DNA from: Centroberyx gerrardi
Taxonomy: Eukaryota; Chordata; Actinopteri; Beryciformes; Berycidae
Assembly: GCF_048128805.1 (NCBI RefSeq)
Contig: NC_135997.1
Location: 4,590,116-4,654,115, forward strand
DNA: 64,000 nucleotides
Reading direction: 5' to 3'
Shown here: piece by piece, positions 24,199 to 36,905 of the stretch
Numbering within the stretch: position 1 is the stretch's first letter
Layout of the letters: every line of letters begins with the position of its first letter
The notes under the pieces: model-generated
What the model was told of the DNA's origin: nothing
The model's database searches: none
Seen by the model: only the letters and a program-made list of their open reading frames with translations
Translations under genes and position numbers: made by a program

Positions 24199-24367
24199 CT
24201 GCGCTGTGGTCGGTTGGGTGTTTGGATCTGCGGAGAGAAGCTCTCTGGGAGGTTTCAGCGAAGAAGGAGGTGCAAAACAAAGAGACGGTCCTCTTTCTTT
24301 TTGCACTCTCTCTGTCCTGTACTGTTCTCCCTCAGTCACTCCTTTATATACCTGCTCATTATAATCT
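24199..24367 (-). promoter_or_regulatory. PDE6g-3 core promoter and non-coding first exon
   Basis: On the minus strand, TATATAAAG (24342-24350) is followed by a leader sharing TGCAAAAAGAAAGAGGA and CTTTGTTTTGCA with PDE6g-1. The leader ends at a CAG/GTGAGA donor (exon end 24199). A TAATCT homeodomain-type site (24362-24367, plus orientation) sits about 12 bp upstream of the TATA box. The intron to the coding exon is about 1.4 kb, like those of the two sister genes. Confidence 0.65.
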
Positions 24368-24729
24368 CCTCCAGTCAAACACACAGCTGTGAAGGGAGTT
24401 GAGCTCAATGCTCATGGCGTATTTTGAGGATAATCTTATGACACTGAGAACAGCTCGTACCTGAGGTGCAACACATAAGCCTCTATTTGCCCCAAGTCTG
24501 TCGGTGTCTGTCAGACATTAAGACCTCTGGGTCTTGCTGAGCTAATTGCTCATCAGATGTGTTGAATAATAACTTAAGCTCATTGTCACACTTTCCCACA
24601 GTAACGTCTCTGTGTTGCTGCTGAGCATCTCAGCTAGCTTCTTTGAAAACAGGTGTTAGCAGCATCATAGAAAACTAAATTTGTGAGACTTCAGCCACTT
24701 ATTCTCCTTTAATATTTTGTCAAACTTTT

Positions 24730-24910
24730 AGATTAGATTATATTAGATTAGATTAGATTAGATCTTTATTTGTTCTCAAGGAGGAAATTCATTTTAACAG
24801 CCAGTCAGACACCCATGCAAAACCATTGTTACTCAGGCACATGACTTGACATACAGTAAGGTAAGGTAAACTTTATTATCCCAATAGGGAAATTTGGGCA
24901 GTCAAGGTGC
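24730..24910 (-). mobile_element. LINE 3'-end fragments with (GATTA)n
   Basis: A GATTA repeat (24730-24763) adjoins GATCTTTATTTGTTCTCAAGG. A second tail at 24864-24897 reads AACTTTATTATCCC then AATAGGGAAATT. Read in reverse, these are typical fish LINE tails (AATTTCCC...GGGATAATAAAGTT), so both fragments lie on the minus strand. Confidence 0.55.
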
Positions 24911-25155
24911 AATACATAGAAAAACAACAGATTAAGACACAAACAAGTTAAAACACAAGCAGCAACACACCATGACAGAGGGGATGGAGACATAACAAAA
25001 AGACATTTCACATAATTATAGAAGAAAATCAATGAATTAATTAATAAATAGATATAAAAAAACAATTGGTCCATATACTGGAAAAATCCTTTTCACTGTC
25101 TTGAGATTTATTTTTCTACGAAATATGCTGGCTCTATAAAAGTCCCTTGCTAAAT

Positions 25156-25156
25156 C

Positions 25157-25191
<35 letters not shown>
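25156..25191. repeat. (AAAT)n microsatellite
   Basis: Nine or so TAAA/AAAT units are directly visible. Confidence 0.95.
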
Positions 25192-26067
25192 AAGAGTACT
25201 ATTGTGGTGTGTTTGGTTTTTGGTGTCTTCAGGTCAGTGGAGTGGACACTCTAACAGACAGGTCAGCAGGGTCGATGCAGGACAGCAGGGTCGACTGACA
25301 GCGCTGTGTTCTGAAGAGTGGTAAGAGTCTAGATTGGATTACACCTGAAGACCTGAATAATTAGGTTGTCGTGTTCCTTCACCCCACACATACACTAAGC
25401 CCACTCTGTGACCCAACACGACACGGGTGTAACTGGACCTGGCAGAAGCCTCCAGCAGGTTTCCATGGCCACCGGCTCCCTCTGGTGTCCACAGCTCTTT
25501 TTACTACTGTGAAATATCTTCAGACTTCTGTTACAGTCTAATGTTATAGCCGTTACTGAAAGATGTTGAGATGGTGGATTTGTCACTGACAATGTTACAA
25601 CTGTTAATGTAATAACTTCCCATCGACGTAATAAACCATTAATATAATAAGAATTTGCAGTTAATAGTGTAAAAATTCTGTTAACATATGTTCCTGTACT
25701 AGGCCTACTTATACTTATAGAGTACTTTCTTTTATATACTGCTCCTAAATGATCCTATTTTTTTTTATTTTTTTTTATTTGTGTTGTTTTATGTTTAATG
25801 TGACCTATGGGAGCAGCCCACTGAGTCAAATTACTTGCCAATAAAACTGATTCTGATTTGTAATTTTCAGATGACTATATTTTTTTATATAGTTTTTCAT
25901 GTATTTCTTTGTTTTTATTGGATTGTTGTCTACTGTTTGGTTATTTTTTCTGCTCAGTTTGTGTGCTTTTTGTTGTCATTTATTTTTTGTTGCATTTTTC
26001 TAAATTATGTTAGCTTATTTTTTTTATTTTTTCCCCCCTTTTTTGTTACTGTTTGTTTGTTGTTATT

Positions 26068-26109
26068 ATATATATATATCTCTATATATATAGAGAGATA
26101 TATATATAT
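26068..26109. repeat. TA-rich palindromic microsatellite
   Basis: TATATATATATCTCTATATA and its inverse GAGAGATATATATATA are arranged symmetrically, so the tract can fold on itself. Confidence 0.8.
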
Positions 26110-29100
26110 TCCAATATCAGCATGCACATATGACAAGAACAGCAGAGGGGAGGAGCTAACTGAGTGGATTATGTGCTCTGTACCACTCAGCATGTTTGGC
26201 ATCTTCAAGATGCAGATGCAGTGTAGTAAGGCCGGTGTTTATTGTGCTTGCATTATTGGAAACAGGAATATGAGTAAGAAGCTTCATTGGAGCTTAGATT
26301 TCAAGTAGAAGATGATCCTTTCTGACTGGTGAGAATGAGAGTCGTGATTTTTTTTTAAATTCCTGTTATGATGGTCAGAGACAGTATGCAAATCATAATA
26401 CTTAGCAGTAGTACTAGTAGTAGTATTTGTGACCAATATGTCTTTTTCAACTGAAAGTATTTTGTAATGTTTTGTTGTGCTGCTGAGGTGTTGAACTTTA
26501 GAAAATATTGACCGATATCAGAGCCTTTGCCAGGCAGATTTTTATTTCATATTATACCTGTTTGTATGTTTCTCTTCAACTTTGTGTGAATTCAAGACAG
26601 AGTCTTAGTAGGGTAATAGACGGATCGGTTGCAAACCTCTGCCTGCTGCTGTTGTCTACTGTTAACCTTCATGTCAATTATTGTTAACACAAAGCAAACC
26701 TTTTATTGTCTGTTCTTCAGGAGTAATCCATGTAATAGTGATGGAAAAATTGGATTCAGGTGAGGTGGTTGAATGTCATCTGGGATACGGTTTGTTTACA
26801 TGAGGCAAAACGCTGCATTCAGATGTTCCCTGATGCTCTGCATAGCTGAAGATACAGCCATTTAAAGGCTCTTATAGATTTAGCTTAGTGGGATTAAAGA
26901 GTGATGCAACAGGAATGTAACTGCCTGTTTCTGCCCTGAACATTTTGTAAAATGCAAAACAGTGAAGGGAGATGAGGTGGAGGTGAGAAGAAGGTGGGTG
27001 AGTGTGTGTTGTGGTGCAGAACCAACCCTCTCTGCCTCTGAGATGGTCCTGGCTCCAGGAAGCCTCCTGTCCTCAAAGCTGATCTTTTCTCTTCAGTTTA
27101 TGCTTCACAATAAAGTGTAATATTCTTCTTTATTTACCTGTAGCACTGCAAACATATTTATGCAAAGTAATAATATAATTGTATAGCCCAACATTCATTT
27201 AATCTTTGCTGTACATCCAATGCTATTCACTGCTGAGCACAGCAGCATTCTGCACACAAACACCGGCCATTTTCTAACACAGCAAGCCACACACACAAAT
27301 GGCAACACAATGCTTCTTCATCTTAGCCTAATGTGCTAGCTGTCACTTCTCAGCCAGTCCTTGTTGATAAATTAGACTGCCACCACCCTGTGTCTATCCT
27401 CACCTCGCCTCGGTCAGTTTCATGTCTTATATATAACATATATTATAATGACAGGGCAGTCTACCTTTAGACTCTAGAGCACTTCTCTTCATGACAACCA
27501 GGAGATCAAACCATATTGGAAATGTAATGCAATGTGATGCTGTGGCACAACCGAACACTGTAACAGCATTGCAAATAATGATGAAGCCTGAATAACATGT
27601 CAAAGTAGAAAGGTTCATTTCCTGCAGAAAACGTGTGGGCAGCTGAAAGCAGCTGTACTGTAAGTGTTCTTGCTTCAGCTTGAAAGGTTAAAATGTTGAA
27701 TTCATTGGAGAGGTCATCTTTTAAAATTGTTTACAATTTGGCCACCAGATGTCACTATTTACTCTCCATCATTTGTTTCTATGGGAAAATATCAACAAGT
27801 TGAATACATCCAAACATCTCAGTACATGAGCATTTTAAAGTTGGAATGGAGTCCGAAGTTTTAAGAAATAGTAAGAACAGCTTGAGTCTGTTAGCTTGGC
27901 TTTCATCATCAACTTCAGCCTTTTTTTTTCTTCCATGAGGATGAAAAAAGGATTATTCGAGGTGGATTATTATTATTTGAATTAAATTCCAAGCAAGTCT
28001 ATATTCACTGTACTAAGCACTGGCCCTATTTAACTTTAACATGCATGAATTGTTATTTCAGTGAACTATATCAACACAAAGATTTGGTGTCCTCCACTGA
28101 CATCACCGACAAATTAAAAGTCAGTGACTGTGACATTGAGATGGTATAATATATAAAATAAAAATGAGATTGTTTTTTTTTTTTTGTTGAAGTTATCCTA
28201 ATAGCAAATTGTTGGCTTATCCACTAAAGCAAAAAAACACACAAAGACAACATTTGAGTCAAATCTCTTTAATGAGACGTTTTTTGACAGAAAAGGCTAG
28301 AGAGCAGCCGATAATGAAAAGGAAAGTTACAAGTCACTCGTTCAGTAACTTTTAGATGTAAAGCTCCACACTGTAATCATTAAAATGTCTGAGTGATTAA
28401 CAAGCATGCAACAACAAATGAATGAATAAATGAACAAGTGAATAAATAACTAAATAGACAAATAACTAACGTAACTAACGTAACTAAATAAATTATGTTG
28501 CTGTGGTTAACTTTTTATTCATATTCCGATGAGTATAAGGTAAAGCCCACAGTATCTAGAGGACATGACATTTTATTTTAAAATTGTAAATAAGATTCAA
28601 ACTTTATTGTATATTACATGTAAATGGTTACAGAACAACTAATCGGTTTCTTTAAAAAACAATAAGGCACTGTAAAATCCACCATTAGTGTCTGCATCTG
28701 ATATAATAATAATATTCAACAGTTTTGACATCATTTGATTAAGAAAATGAAACTTATCATTAAACATGCTGATTATGATAAGGTCTTGACATTTTATTCT
28801 GTCTGTCTGTAATCAACAGATGTGATTGCTGGGTCAAACGTTTCACAACTCGTGAGCCCTTATCACAAATGTTAAACCATTGTTGTAATGCATAATTATT
28901 GATATATAGAACTGTACTTATCTTACAAGGTGTATATACAGTATATCGTTATGCCCATCTATTGCACATAGTCTGGTATTGCCATAATTGATTTTGTTCA
29001 GTTCATACATGTTGACATCACTTTTTCACCTGTAGGATTTCAAAGTTACTTCTGTCTTTATTGGTTTTGTGAACTTCTTTTTGTTTGTAATGCTGCCATG

Positions 29101-29179
29101 TGAGACAAAATAAAGAAACACAATATAGTTCAGCTGCATAGAGAATTAATTCAAAAAGTTCAATAATGGCTGAACGGAT

Positions 29180-29268
29180 TGTGAGTGTGCGTTTATGTAT
29201 TGTGTGTCTTTTTATGCATCTGGCTGCCACAAGAATTTCCCCTCGGGGATAATAAAGTTGAATTGAAC
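29180..29268 (+). mobile_element. LINE 3'-end fragment
   Basis: CTGGCTGCCACAAGAATTT then CCCCTCGGGGATAATAAAG is a characteristic fish LINE tail with a small CCCTCGGGG hairpin and an AATAAAG end. Confidence 0.6.
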
Positions 29269-29583
29269 ACTTAAATATGAGGCCTTAAATTGAGTGACAT
29301 TCCCCTCACATTCATCCTTTAAATTCAGCTCAATCCACAGTGCCAATCCAAAAAGAAACACTTTCTGCCATGATATCAAGTCCTTGTTTTGCTCAGCATA
29401 TCAAAATTCAGTGGGTGTCCAGTTACTGTGTCATAGATGGGTTAAAATCTCCATAGGCCTTATTGGGTATCACAGAGAAAACCTTCCAAGGCAAGAGGAC
29501 TCTCATCGCACACTGCTGGAGGAAGTATTAATGTTCCTCCCACTACCTCAGTAAAGTTCCTTCCCGTTTGGCATGCCGGTCCG

Positions 29584-32500
29584 TTATGAGTCCGTGGGAG
29601 AATCTTTGGGACTCATGAGTTTTCTGTCGCACAAGTACCTCTGGACCCAACCACAGGGATTGACGTCAAGACGCAGGAAGTTCTGCAGCCACGGGTCCCG
29701 CTGAGCGCCCTGGACGAACTCATCCAGCGTGATCTGACCTGCAGGACGAGGAGAACAGATCTGAGTGTCAGTAGACTTATTTACCATCAAATAATGAGGA
29801 AACCTGCCTGAGGATTTCGTTGGTTTTTGAACACGCCATCAACGCTCGTCACGCGTCAACTTACCATCACCGTTGGCGTCGACCCCTTGAAAGATGCGGT
29901 CACACACCTGCTCGGGTGTGAGGCTCTCTGTGCCTGTCTCATCAGACACACAGCCCTTCTTTATCCTGTAGATTATCTGAGAGAATAAAAAAAAATAGAT
30001 AAAAGGTTAATCATGTTGATACGTTTTGTGGTTTCCAGTATGTGATTCTGATTTTGACCTCCATCACTGAAGTTCACAAATACTGTATCAACGTAAGTGT
30101 TGCACCAATTATTTCATACAATATCATGTATTAAGTAATCTATGGGATAATGTATCCATTCATAATCATTATGATTAGAAAAAGTCAAAAGATTGTCAAG
30201 CGCAACAGTTTGCTGATACATGAGTATTTTTATGAGTGCTTTTTTAATACTTATAATAATAATAAACTTTATTTGTATAGCACCTTTCATACAGGAAATG
30301 CAGCTCAAAGTGCTTTACAACAAAGAAATTACATGCACCAAGTGCTTCACATAAAATTTGATAATGATAGTGAGAATAAGATAAAGAGGAGAATAGAATA
30401 CATAAAATGCATCTTCACATGACAATAGACATAGAATGAGCATAACATAAGATGGAAAATAAAACCCACTGAATAATAATAGTAAAAATATGAGGAATGC
30501 ATAACATAAGATGGAAAATAAAACCCACTGAAAAAGTGCAGCAGTGCATCTATAGGTAGTGTGTTCCATAACTTTGGGGCGTAATTGACAAAGGCTGCAT
30601 CCCCGATTTTCTTTCGGCTGTTGCTGGGAACCTCCAATAAACCAGCAGCAGATGATCGCAGTGTTCTTGAAGGCAGGTAGTGAACAAGGGAGTTAGCAGT
30701 GTAGCTTGGTCCTAGCCCATTAAAGGCTTTGTATATAAGGAGGAGGACCTTAAAATCAATTCTAAATGTTACAGGAAGCCAGTGTAGAGCAGCTAAAACT
30801 GGACTAATGTGCTCTTTCTTTAAGAAAGGAGTTTATTTGCACTGAAACTACCTTTTCAAGTATCTTACTAATGAATGGAAGGTTGGATATCGACCTATAG
30901 CTTGTCAGCGCATTACCATCTAGGTTGGGTTTCTTCAGGACATGACTTGAAACACTATCGAACACCCACATAAAAAAATGCTGTAGGTACAGGGTCAATA
31001 CATGAGGTGGAGGAGTTACACTCGGTGACAGTCTTGCAAAGCTCAGTTAATGTAATACAAGTTAATTTTCCCATGGTTACATCTTTTTTACAGGGTTTGC
31101 TGAGGTCATCTGTGTTGACATCAGCAGCAATGCTGGCTCTAACTGAAGTTATTTTGTTATTGAAGAACAATGCAAGTTCTTCACAATTTGATGCAGAGGA
31201 CTGCGGACGGGTGGGGGCAGTGTTGAGCTGGTCAATAGTGGAGAATAATATTCTAGAGTTTCCAGCATTCTCTGTAATAATCTTGGTAAGTAATCCTTTC
31301 TTGCTAGACGTATTGCTTTGTTATAGACAGTCATGGCTTCTTTGTATATATTACAGTGAACTGTGAGCCTGGTTTTCCTCCATTTTCTTTCAGCTGCTCG
31401 ACAGATTCTCTTAATCTCATTAACACTGTTATTGTTTAACCATGGGGAGATTCTGTCAGCTGACCTCTTTTTAACCTTTAGTGGAGCAACAGTATTTAAA
31501 GCAGATGACAAGGTATTGTTGAAATTTTCAACCATGTCATTTAAAGAGCAGTCAATGCTGTATGACTCAAATGATTTCATAATATTAGAGAACTTTGCTT
31601 CAGCCTTGCTATCTAGGAATCTCTTTTGAACCAAATATTCCCTTTTTTAGTCTTTGTTAAGATTAGGCTGGCATCTTGAACCAAACATACATCACTTCAA
31701 ATTATTATATTACAATTGGAAACAACAACATGATTTTAATATAAATATTTTGGGCCATGATCCACCAGCTGAAAAAAGTTAACACAGCTAATATGTTAAA
31801 AGTGGCCACAAAAAAATTGGCTTCTGAAAATGTATATTTACATATAAATTAGAAGAAAAAACAGTAAAGTATAGTGTATAACTAATGGTGGTAATATATT
31901 TCCTACAAACATTTCAGTTGTACAGCCTGCTGACCCTAGCTTCTTATGCCACTAATTGCATTATGAGAGGTCCCAGATTGTAACACTGCATCAGTTAAAT
32001 ATTTACACTAAGCTGGGCTTGCATGGCTTAAACTAATTGATTAGGCTTACACAGTGTTATACAACAAGAAGCAGTCATACTGTGTGCAGTAAAGTCATGG
32101 CCAGGTCAATAAAGGCCCAAATTAACATTGTTAGCTACTGTATATTTATGAAGGAACTGATAGCAACAGCAAAAAGTAGCTCACTGACACCTAATGCGCA
32201 AAATGAACAAGCTTATCGCAAGCTTATCATTTCCATTTCAATCATCAGTTTTAGTGGTCATGCTTATAAAGATGGCAGTTTAACATCATTCCCACAGTGC
32301 AATGTGCACTTACACTTAATTTCACTATGAGGAAACCTCTATAAAACATGTTTGAATATGTTTTTTGTTTAAATCATATTTTACCAATACACAGGACATG
32401 ATTTAACTATCTCCTCTGCTGCTTGAATCTATATAAAAGATTCAGATGATGAAATCACTTTGATTTACTGTCAGTCGTGAGTCAATCTTTTGAAAAACCC

Positions 32501-33675
32501 ACTGAAATTGAAGGTGTACCTCAAGGCAAACTCTTTGTTTTACTCATCCTGGCTAACAGCTTTCTTTAAATCAAGGCTCTTACATTTACAATCTTCCTGA
32601 GTTCACCTCTGTCCAGACGGCCGTTGTCATCACTGTCAAACACCTTGAAGGACCACCGCAGTTTATCTTCAAGCCTTCCTCGAAGTACAAGATTCAGTGC
32701 AGCCACATACTCTATGAAGTCCATTGTATTGTCCTGAAACCAGGAAAACGTTATTTGTGAAATCCTCCCATACAATCAGAAACACTTGGTAATTCTTTAG
32801 AATACTTTTCAATGATAATGACTATTCAGGAGGATGTATTATTTTTATAACTCAATTAGCTTGTGTTAAAGCTTTAGATTGGATTACTAATGAGTATCTT
32901 ATCATACATTGTAAATCAAACTTTAAAAATACAGAAGTTGTTTCAGTTAAACTTTGTGTGTTAAACTCGATGTGCTTTACATTTAAAAAATAGAAACATA
33001 TGTACAGAGATATACATAAAAAAACACATTGATAATACAAGACCTAATCATAGGCTATAGTAAAAAGAAATGCTTTCAGTTTGCTTTTAAAAGAAATTAG
33101 CATTGGGGCACAGTGTGTGAGTGTGAGTGTGAGTGTGATAGGCCAGATGTTAACTAATGAGTAATCTCCATGTTAGATTGCTCACATTCATAAGTGATTA
33201 AGTAGGCAATAAACTGTAATTCTTCTTCAAACCTTATCAGAATCATTGTCCACTTGTTTACTACAAACCGACGATACAATTTGAAAATACAAATAAACAC
33301 CTTTGGGAAAACAATATTTTGAAAGTGTAAACGAAGATATATGTGCAAATGATTGTAAAAAAAAAAGATATTGTAAACTATCAAAAAAAGTCCAAATGAA
33401 ATTGTTGCTCATATTGCCTGGGACTTTAATTTGAAGATTCAAATATTTTCCCTCATGGTGGAATTGATACCTACCTGATTCATATCAAATGCCCGGAAGA
33501 TGCTGTCCATGTACTCCGATTCCGGCGTTCCACTTTGCACTCCAAACATCCTCTTGAACTCGTGCAAATACAAAGATCCACTGGGACACTCCGTGATAAA
33601 CGATTTGTAAAGGTCCTGGATGCTGTTCAACTCCAGTTCCTCATCCTGCATCGGAAGTTGCTGATTTTGACCCAT
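29584..33675 (-). CDS. GCAP-C: guanylate cyclase-activating protein, complete, 205 aa
   Basis: Four coding exons: 33475-33675, 32584-32733, 29865-29976 and 29584-29738 (618 nt, 205 aa). All boundaries are GT-AG, with the same phases as GCAP-B and GCAP-D (0, 0, 1). It begins MGQNQQ with Gly2 for myristoylation. Features are ECPSG at 29-33 in the degenerate EF1, EF2 at 64-75 ([12 protein letters not shown]), EF3 at 100-111 ([12 protein letters not shown]) and EF4 at 150-161 (DANGDGQITLDE). Exon 3 is the longest of the three complete copies because of an insertion between KKG and LTPEQ. The C-terminus is extended (ending SPKDSPTDS) and has no GCAP2-like basic tail. Intron 2 is 2.6 kb and contains a decayed L2-like LINE in the same orientation. 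Expected role as for the other GCAPs. Exact orthology is unresolved. Confidence 0.95.
30255..31640 (-). mobile_element. Decayed L2-like LINE in GCAP-C intron 2
   Basis: Read on the minus strand, an endonuclease-to-reverse-transcriptase linker segment ([17 protein letters not shown]-like text, 31149-31634) is followed by the RT start (SYRPISNLPF-like, here [17 protein letters not shown], about 30820-30900). Then comes the post-RT segment ([18 protein letters not shown], about 30730-30800; APKLWNTLP, about 30560), and a tail complementary to AAACTTTATTTGTATAGCACC at 30265-30290. Frameshifts and stops break the frame. The core of the RT domain is missing between FLKERAH and LAALHWLP. The copy is dead. 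Confidence 0.85.
30440..30532. repeat. 59-bp tandem duplication inside the LINE tail
   Basis: The phrase GCATAACATAAGATGGAAA, then ATAAAACCCACTGAA, occurs at about 30440 and again at about 30499. Confidence 0.8.
32975..33105 (-). mobile_element. LINE/SINE 3' fragment in GCAP-C intron 1
   Basis: GTGCTTTACATTTAAAAAAT, then ATGCTTTCAGTTTGCTTTTAAAAG, resembles the reverse-oriented 3' region of L2-type elements. It is short and diverged. Confidence 0.4.
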
Positions 33676-35000
33676 GTTGAATCCAGATTACATCGGTGCA
33701 AAATCCGGGGACAAAAAGTCTTGTGTGCAATATGTGAAAAAATAATGGTAAAGATACTCTAGTACAGCAATATCCCGAAGGTAAATTGCATTCAGAAGCT
33801 TGTTTTTAGTCTTTTCGTCCGTCTCATTGCTGCTGTTGAAGGTCCCATCAGCTCAGAGGTCAAGAGTTGTGAGTCCTGATTCGAGTGCAGCACCTGACTC
33901 ATGCCTGACCCTAACCAACACACTTATTTTTAGCCAAAGGCCTCTGCAATCTGAGTTTAAGGCTGTAATCCACATACATGATCCCATCTTGAACTTTTAG
34001 TGACCCAGGGTCAGTAGTGCCTTTCATATCCAAGTGGCAAATCATGTCGTTTCATTTTCACATTTTTCCAACCTGTTTTCTTACTGAAATGACAACATTA
34101 ACTTGTAACAGTGACAAGACAGAGAGACTATAGATAAAAGCAATCCTATCCTTAGAGGTATAGAGGTACATGTATAATAAAACATAAATAAAATCTCACC
34201 AGGTAAATTAATCAGTAGATGTTTGGGAAGTCAGTGGGTATAGATTTAATTCACTTTAATCCCTGAACAAATCATTCATTGGCTCTTCTCTAACTTGGCA
34301 GATGTTCACTAAGCCATTGTAGGTCAATTCTTACTATACTCTTGGCAAGTTAAATTATATGCTTAGCCAACTGGACTGTGTTTAATCAACCTGGCAGACA
34401 ACAGTGCAATTTAATCTGTTTTAACTGAAAATTACACTATTTGGTGTGTTTTGGGATGTGATTTGTGTGAATTCAGGAGTTATATTTTGGATGGGAAAGC
34501 ACAGCGAGCGCTAGAACAGAGCCACTCAATACTTTGAGTACCACTCTGATTTCCTTAAAACTGTGTCTTTCTATGTTAAAGAAAACATGGCATGTAGAGC
34601 TGCATTGGTCTGAAGCCTGCAACACACAAGCTTAGACCCATATATTGGTTTGCCAGTTTATTGTGCTGATATTGGCCTTTTATTAAATATTGGATATAGG
34701 CCAGTCAGTGTCTTTAATTTCTAGTATAGTGGAAGTAATGCAGTTTGTTTGATTACTGTTGTGTTTTGGGAGAGACTGTGAACTATCTAAAGATTTCCTT
34801 TAAAGGAAATAATTGTAAAATGTCTGGGTTTAATGCTGAATACTCAACCCAGCTACTGAAAGTTGCTGGCCTAAAAAAAACACAACTCCAAATTATTGCT
34901 CTTGATGATATTGGCAGCAAATGTGGAGCCCCAAGCAGTATCACAATGGATCAATCAAACGATAATAGAGTGTTAAAAAGATGTCTAAGATGTGTAAGCG

Positions 35001-35309
35001 TGACGGCCCCGGGCCATCTGCCCTCCCATAGTTGTCTCTCCTTGCACTTCCTGCCCAGTTTTCCCTCCCTCAGGTGCATGGCCATCACCTGGGTGGAGCT
35101 TACAGAGGGTGGACTTCTCACCCATTCTCACTCTCCCTCTCCTGCTCCCTTTGGTTGTTTGGGCTTTTTCTTTTCCTGCACGCAACAACACCCCTTCACC
35201 ATGTTGTTCACCTTGTTTTGCTTTGTATTCTAATAAAAATTTGGTTAATCATACCTTTTACCGTGTGGACTCCCTCCTTTGCTTATGATCTTAACGAGCG
35301 ATCATAACA
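35001..35309 (+). mobile_element. Possible solo LTR
   Basis: The block starts TGACGGCCCCGGGCC and ends GATCATAACA, contains pyrimidine-rich sequence and AATAAA near 35232, and resembles fish Gypsy-type LTRs. I could not find a clean target duplication, so the boundaries are uncertain. Confidence 0.4.
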
Positions 35310-36031
35310 CGAAGAAACCGAGCCAATTATTTTGCTAATGACTTTGTCATTTTATTGCAAACTAGGTGAAAATGTTTTTCTTTCAGCTCAAAGTATAATC
35401 ATCACTTGATGCCATATGTATATTCAATGATAGTTTGTTCAGTTGGAACCATTTGGAATGAAGTGAAGTGAAGATACATTTTACTGCAACAATATTAAGT
35501 TGTATAAAAATAACAGGAAGCGTTAATGAGAATTTAAAAGATGAAAGGAGAACAAACAATGAAATATTTTTAGGAGACACTATTTTTAAATTTTAATCTT
35601 GATGAAAGTTGGCATCAGACACTGTTAAATACTTAATGGAAGGACAGTAGTTCACCTTTAGGTGGAGACAAAGCCCACAGGCTTAAAATAAGCCTCACTG
35701 CAGAACCTCCAGTCAGCCTGTTTCATGTTTCCTGACTGACATGGTGTAAATCCCACAAACCCCACAATTTGGGATGGGAGCAGGCATCACAGGCCCTCTA
35801 GATACACAACGGGCCCCCTACTGGTCAGATGTGAATTACTTATAAGTGTGGTTTGTAAAGTATGTTGCACTAACATGCTGCATTCTTTTTTAAGGGGAAG
35901 TGTCTTTATATATGTCAAACTCAAGCAATGTATCACGGTATCATGTTTTTTTTTTTTTTTTTTATGTCATTGCATTAACATACACTTTTGATCATTCAAC
36001 TTTATTACAAAATTACACTGAATGAAATGAC

Positions 36032-36109
36032 ACTGATGTATATCGATTCTCTACTGACATTGTACAATTAAATGTTGTACAATTTCAGTAGAGAATCGAT
36101 ATGCATCAG
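36032..36109. repeat. Hairpin: about 36-bp arms, 7-nt loop
   Basis: ACTGATGTATATCGATTCTC on to TTGTACAA (ends 36067) pairs with TTGTACAA on to GAGAATCGATATGCATCAGT (from 36075), with a few mismatches. It lies downstream of GCAP-D. Confidence 0.8.
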
Positions 36110-36905
36110 TCAGTAGTCAGTGAAATAGACTTAGTACACATGGGTCAAACCTCGTCGTCTGTTTTTTATTTGTTATTATTTTCTTGATGATTGTATTCAT
36201 AATAGTTTAAACCTGCCGTGAATGATGCTCACATACATTACAGATATTTCTATTTCTAGTGGTCAGGTAAAAAATAAAGGGATTATTTTAAGGCATGTGC
36301 TTTAATTCAAGATAGTCTATTCAATATGCATTATAACAATATAGTTCTGTGTCGTCCCAGAAATATCAAGATTTAACCATATATATTTTATGATTAATTA
36401 CTTGAAAATAAAACAAAACAAAAATGAAAATCACTACAAAAAAAATCTGAAAATCAGATATTCGATACATCCACTATTTACATATTGACACTTTATGATA
36501 AGAAGGCTGTGATGTGAGCAAACAGCAGTGGAATATATCTGTAGTTGCTTAAAATTAGAGTAAATTATAGTAAAAAATATAGTAAATGCATTAAGCAAAC
36601 ACTTTTCATTCTTTTTTTCAATCTAAAAAGAGAAAAGGAGAAAGGAGCTTTATATTTTCTGTCCATTCGTCTGTTCTTTTGATGCAGTAAGAGCTCCTCA
36701 GAACTAAGCTGCCTTTACCAAAAGCCAAAGGAATAGCCCATCCTGACTGAACTGGCTCTATTCAGTCTGAATGTGAAACTGCATGTGCAAAATGAAGCCA
36801 GTTTTTAGGATGATGTACACATAAACATCTTGGAGATACAATCTTTTTGCCCTTGACTGTTTTCTCTTTGTCCACAAGGAAAGGCTTTCGATGGCAAATG
36901 TTGTT

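Larger units (their letters stand above)
24368..29583. other. Intergenic region between PDE6g-3 and GCAP-C
   Basis: About 5 kb with no supported gene. It contains GATTA and AAAT microsatellites, LINE 3'-end-like sequences (24763-24910, 25840-25860, 29180-29268), a TA-rich palindrome (26068-26109), and long T-rich tracts (25755-26050) that create spurious hydrophobic open frames. The rest (26110-29000) shows no feature I can name. Confidence 0.5.
33676..36905. other. Intergenic region between GCAP-C and GCAP-D
   Basis: No gene is supported. Upstream of GCAP-C are TAATCC (33966-33971) and a CTAAAAATA motif (about 33925, minus strand). An LTR-like block lies at 35001-35309, a T tract at 35947-35963, and a hairpin at 36032-36109. 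The GCAP-D 3' untranslated region presumably occupies part of 36100-36905. Confidence 0.5.

Noticed and set aside
25835-26308. 157-codon plus-strand frame with hydrophobic segments
   Set aside because: It is a translation of long T-rich tracts and a TA microsatellite; no conserved residues and no splice context.
34745-35233. 162-codon plus-strand frame
   Set aside because: Its second half lies in an LTR-like pyrimidine-rich block, and no known motif is present.
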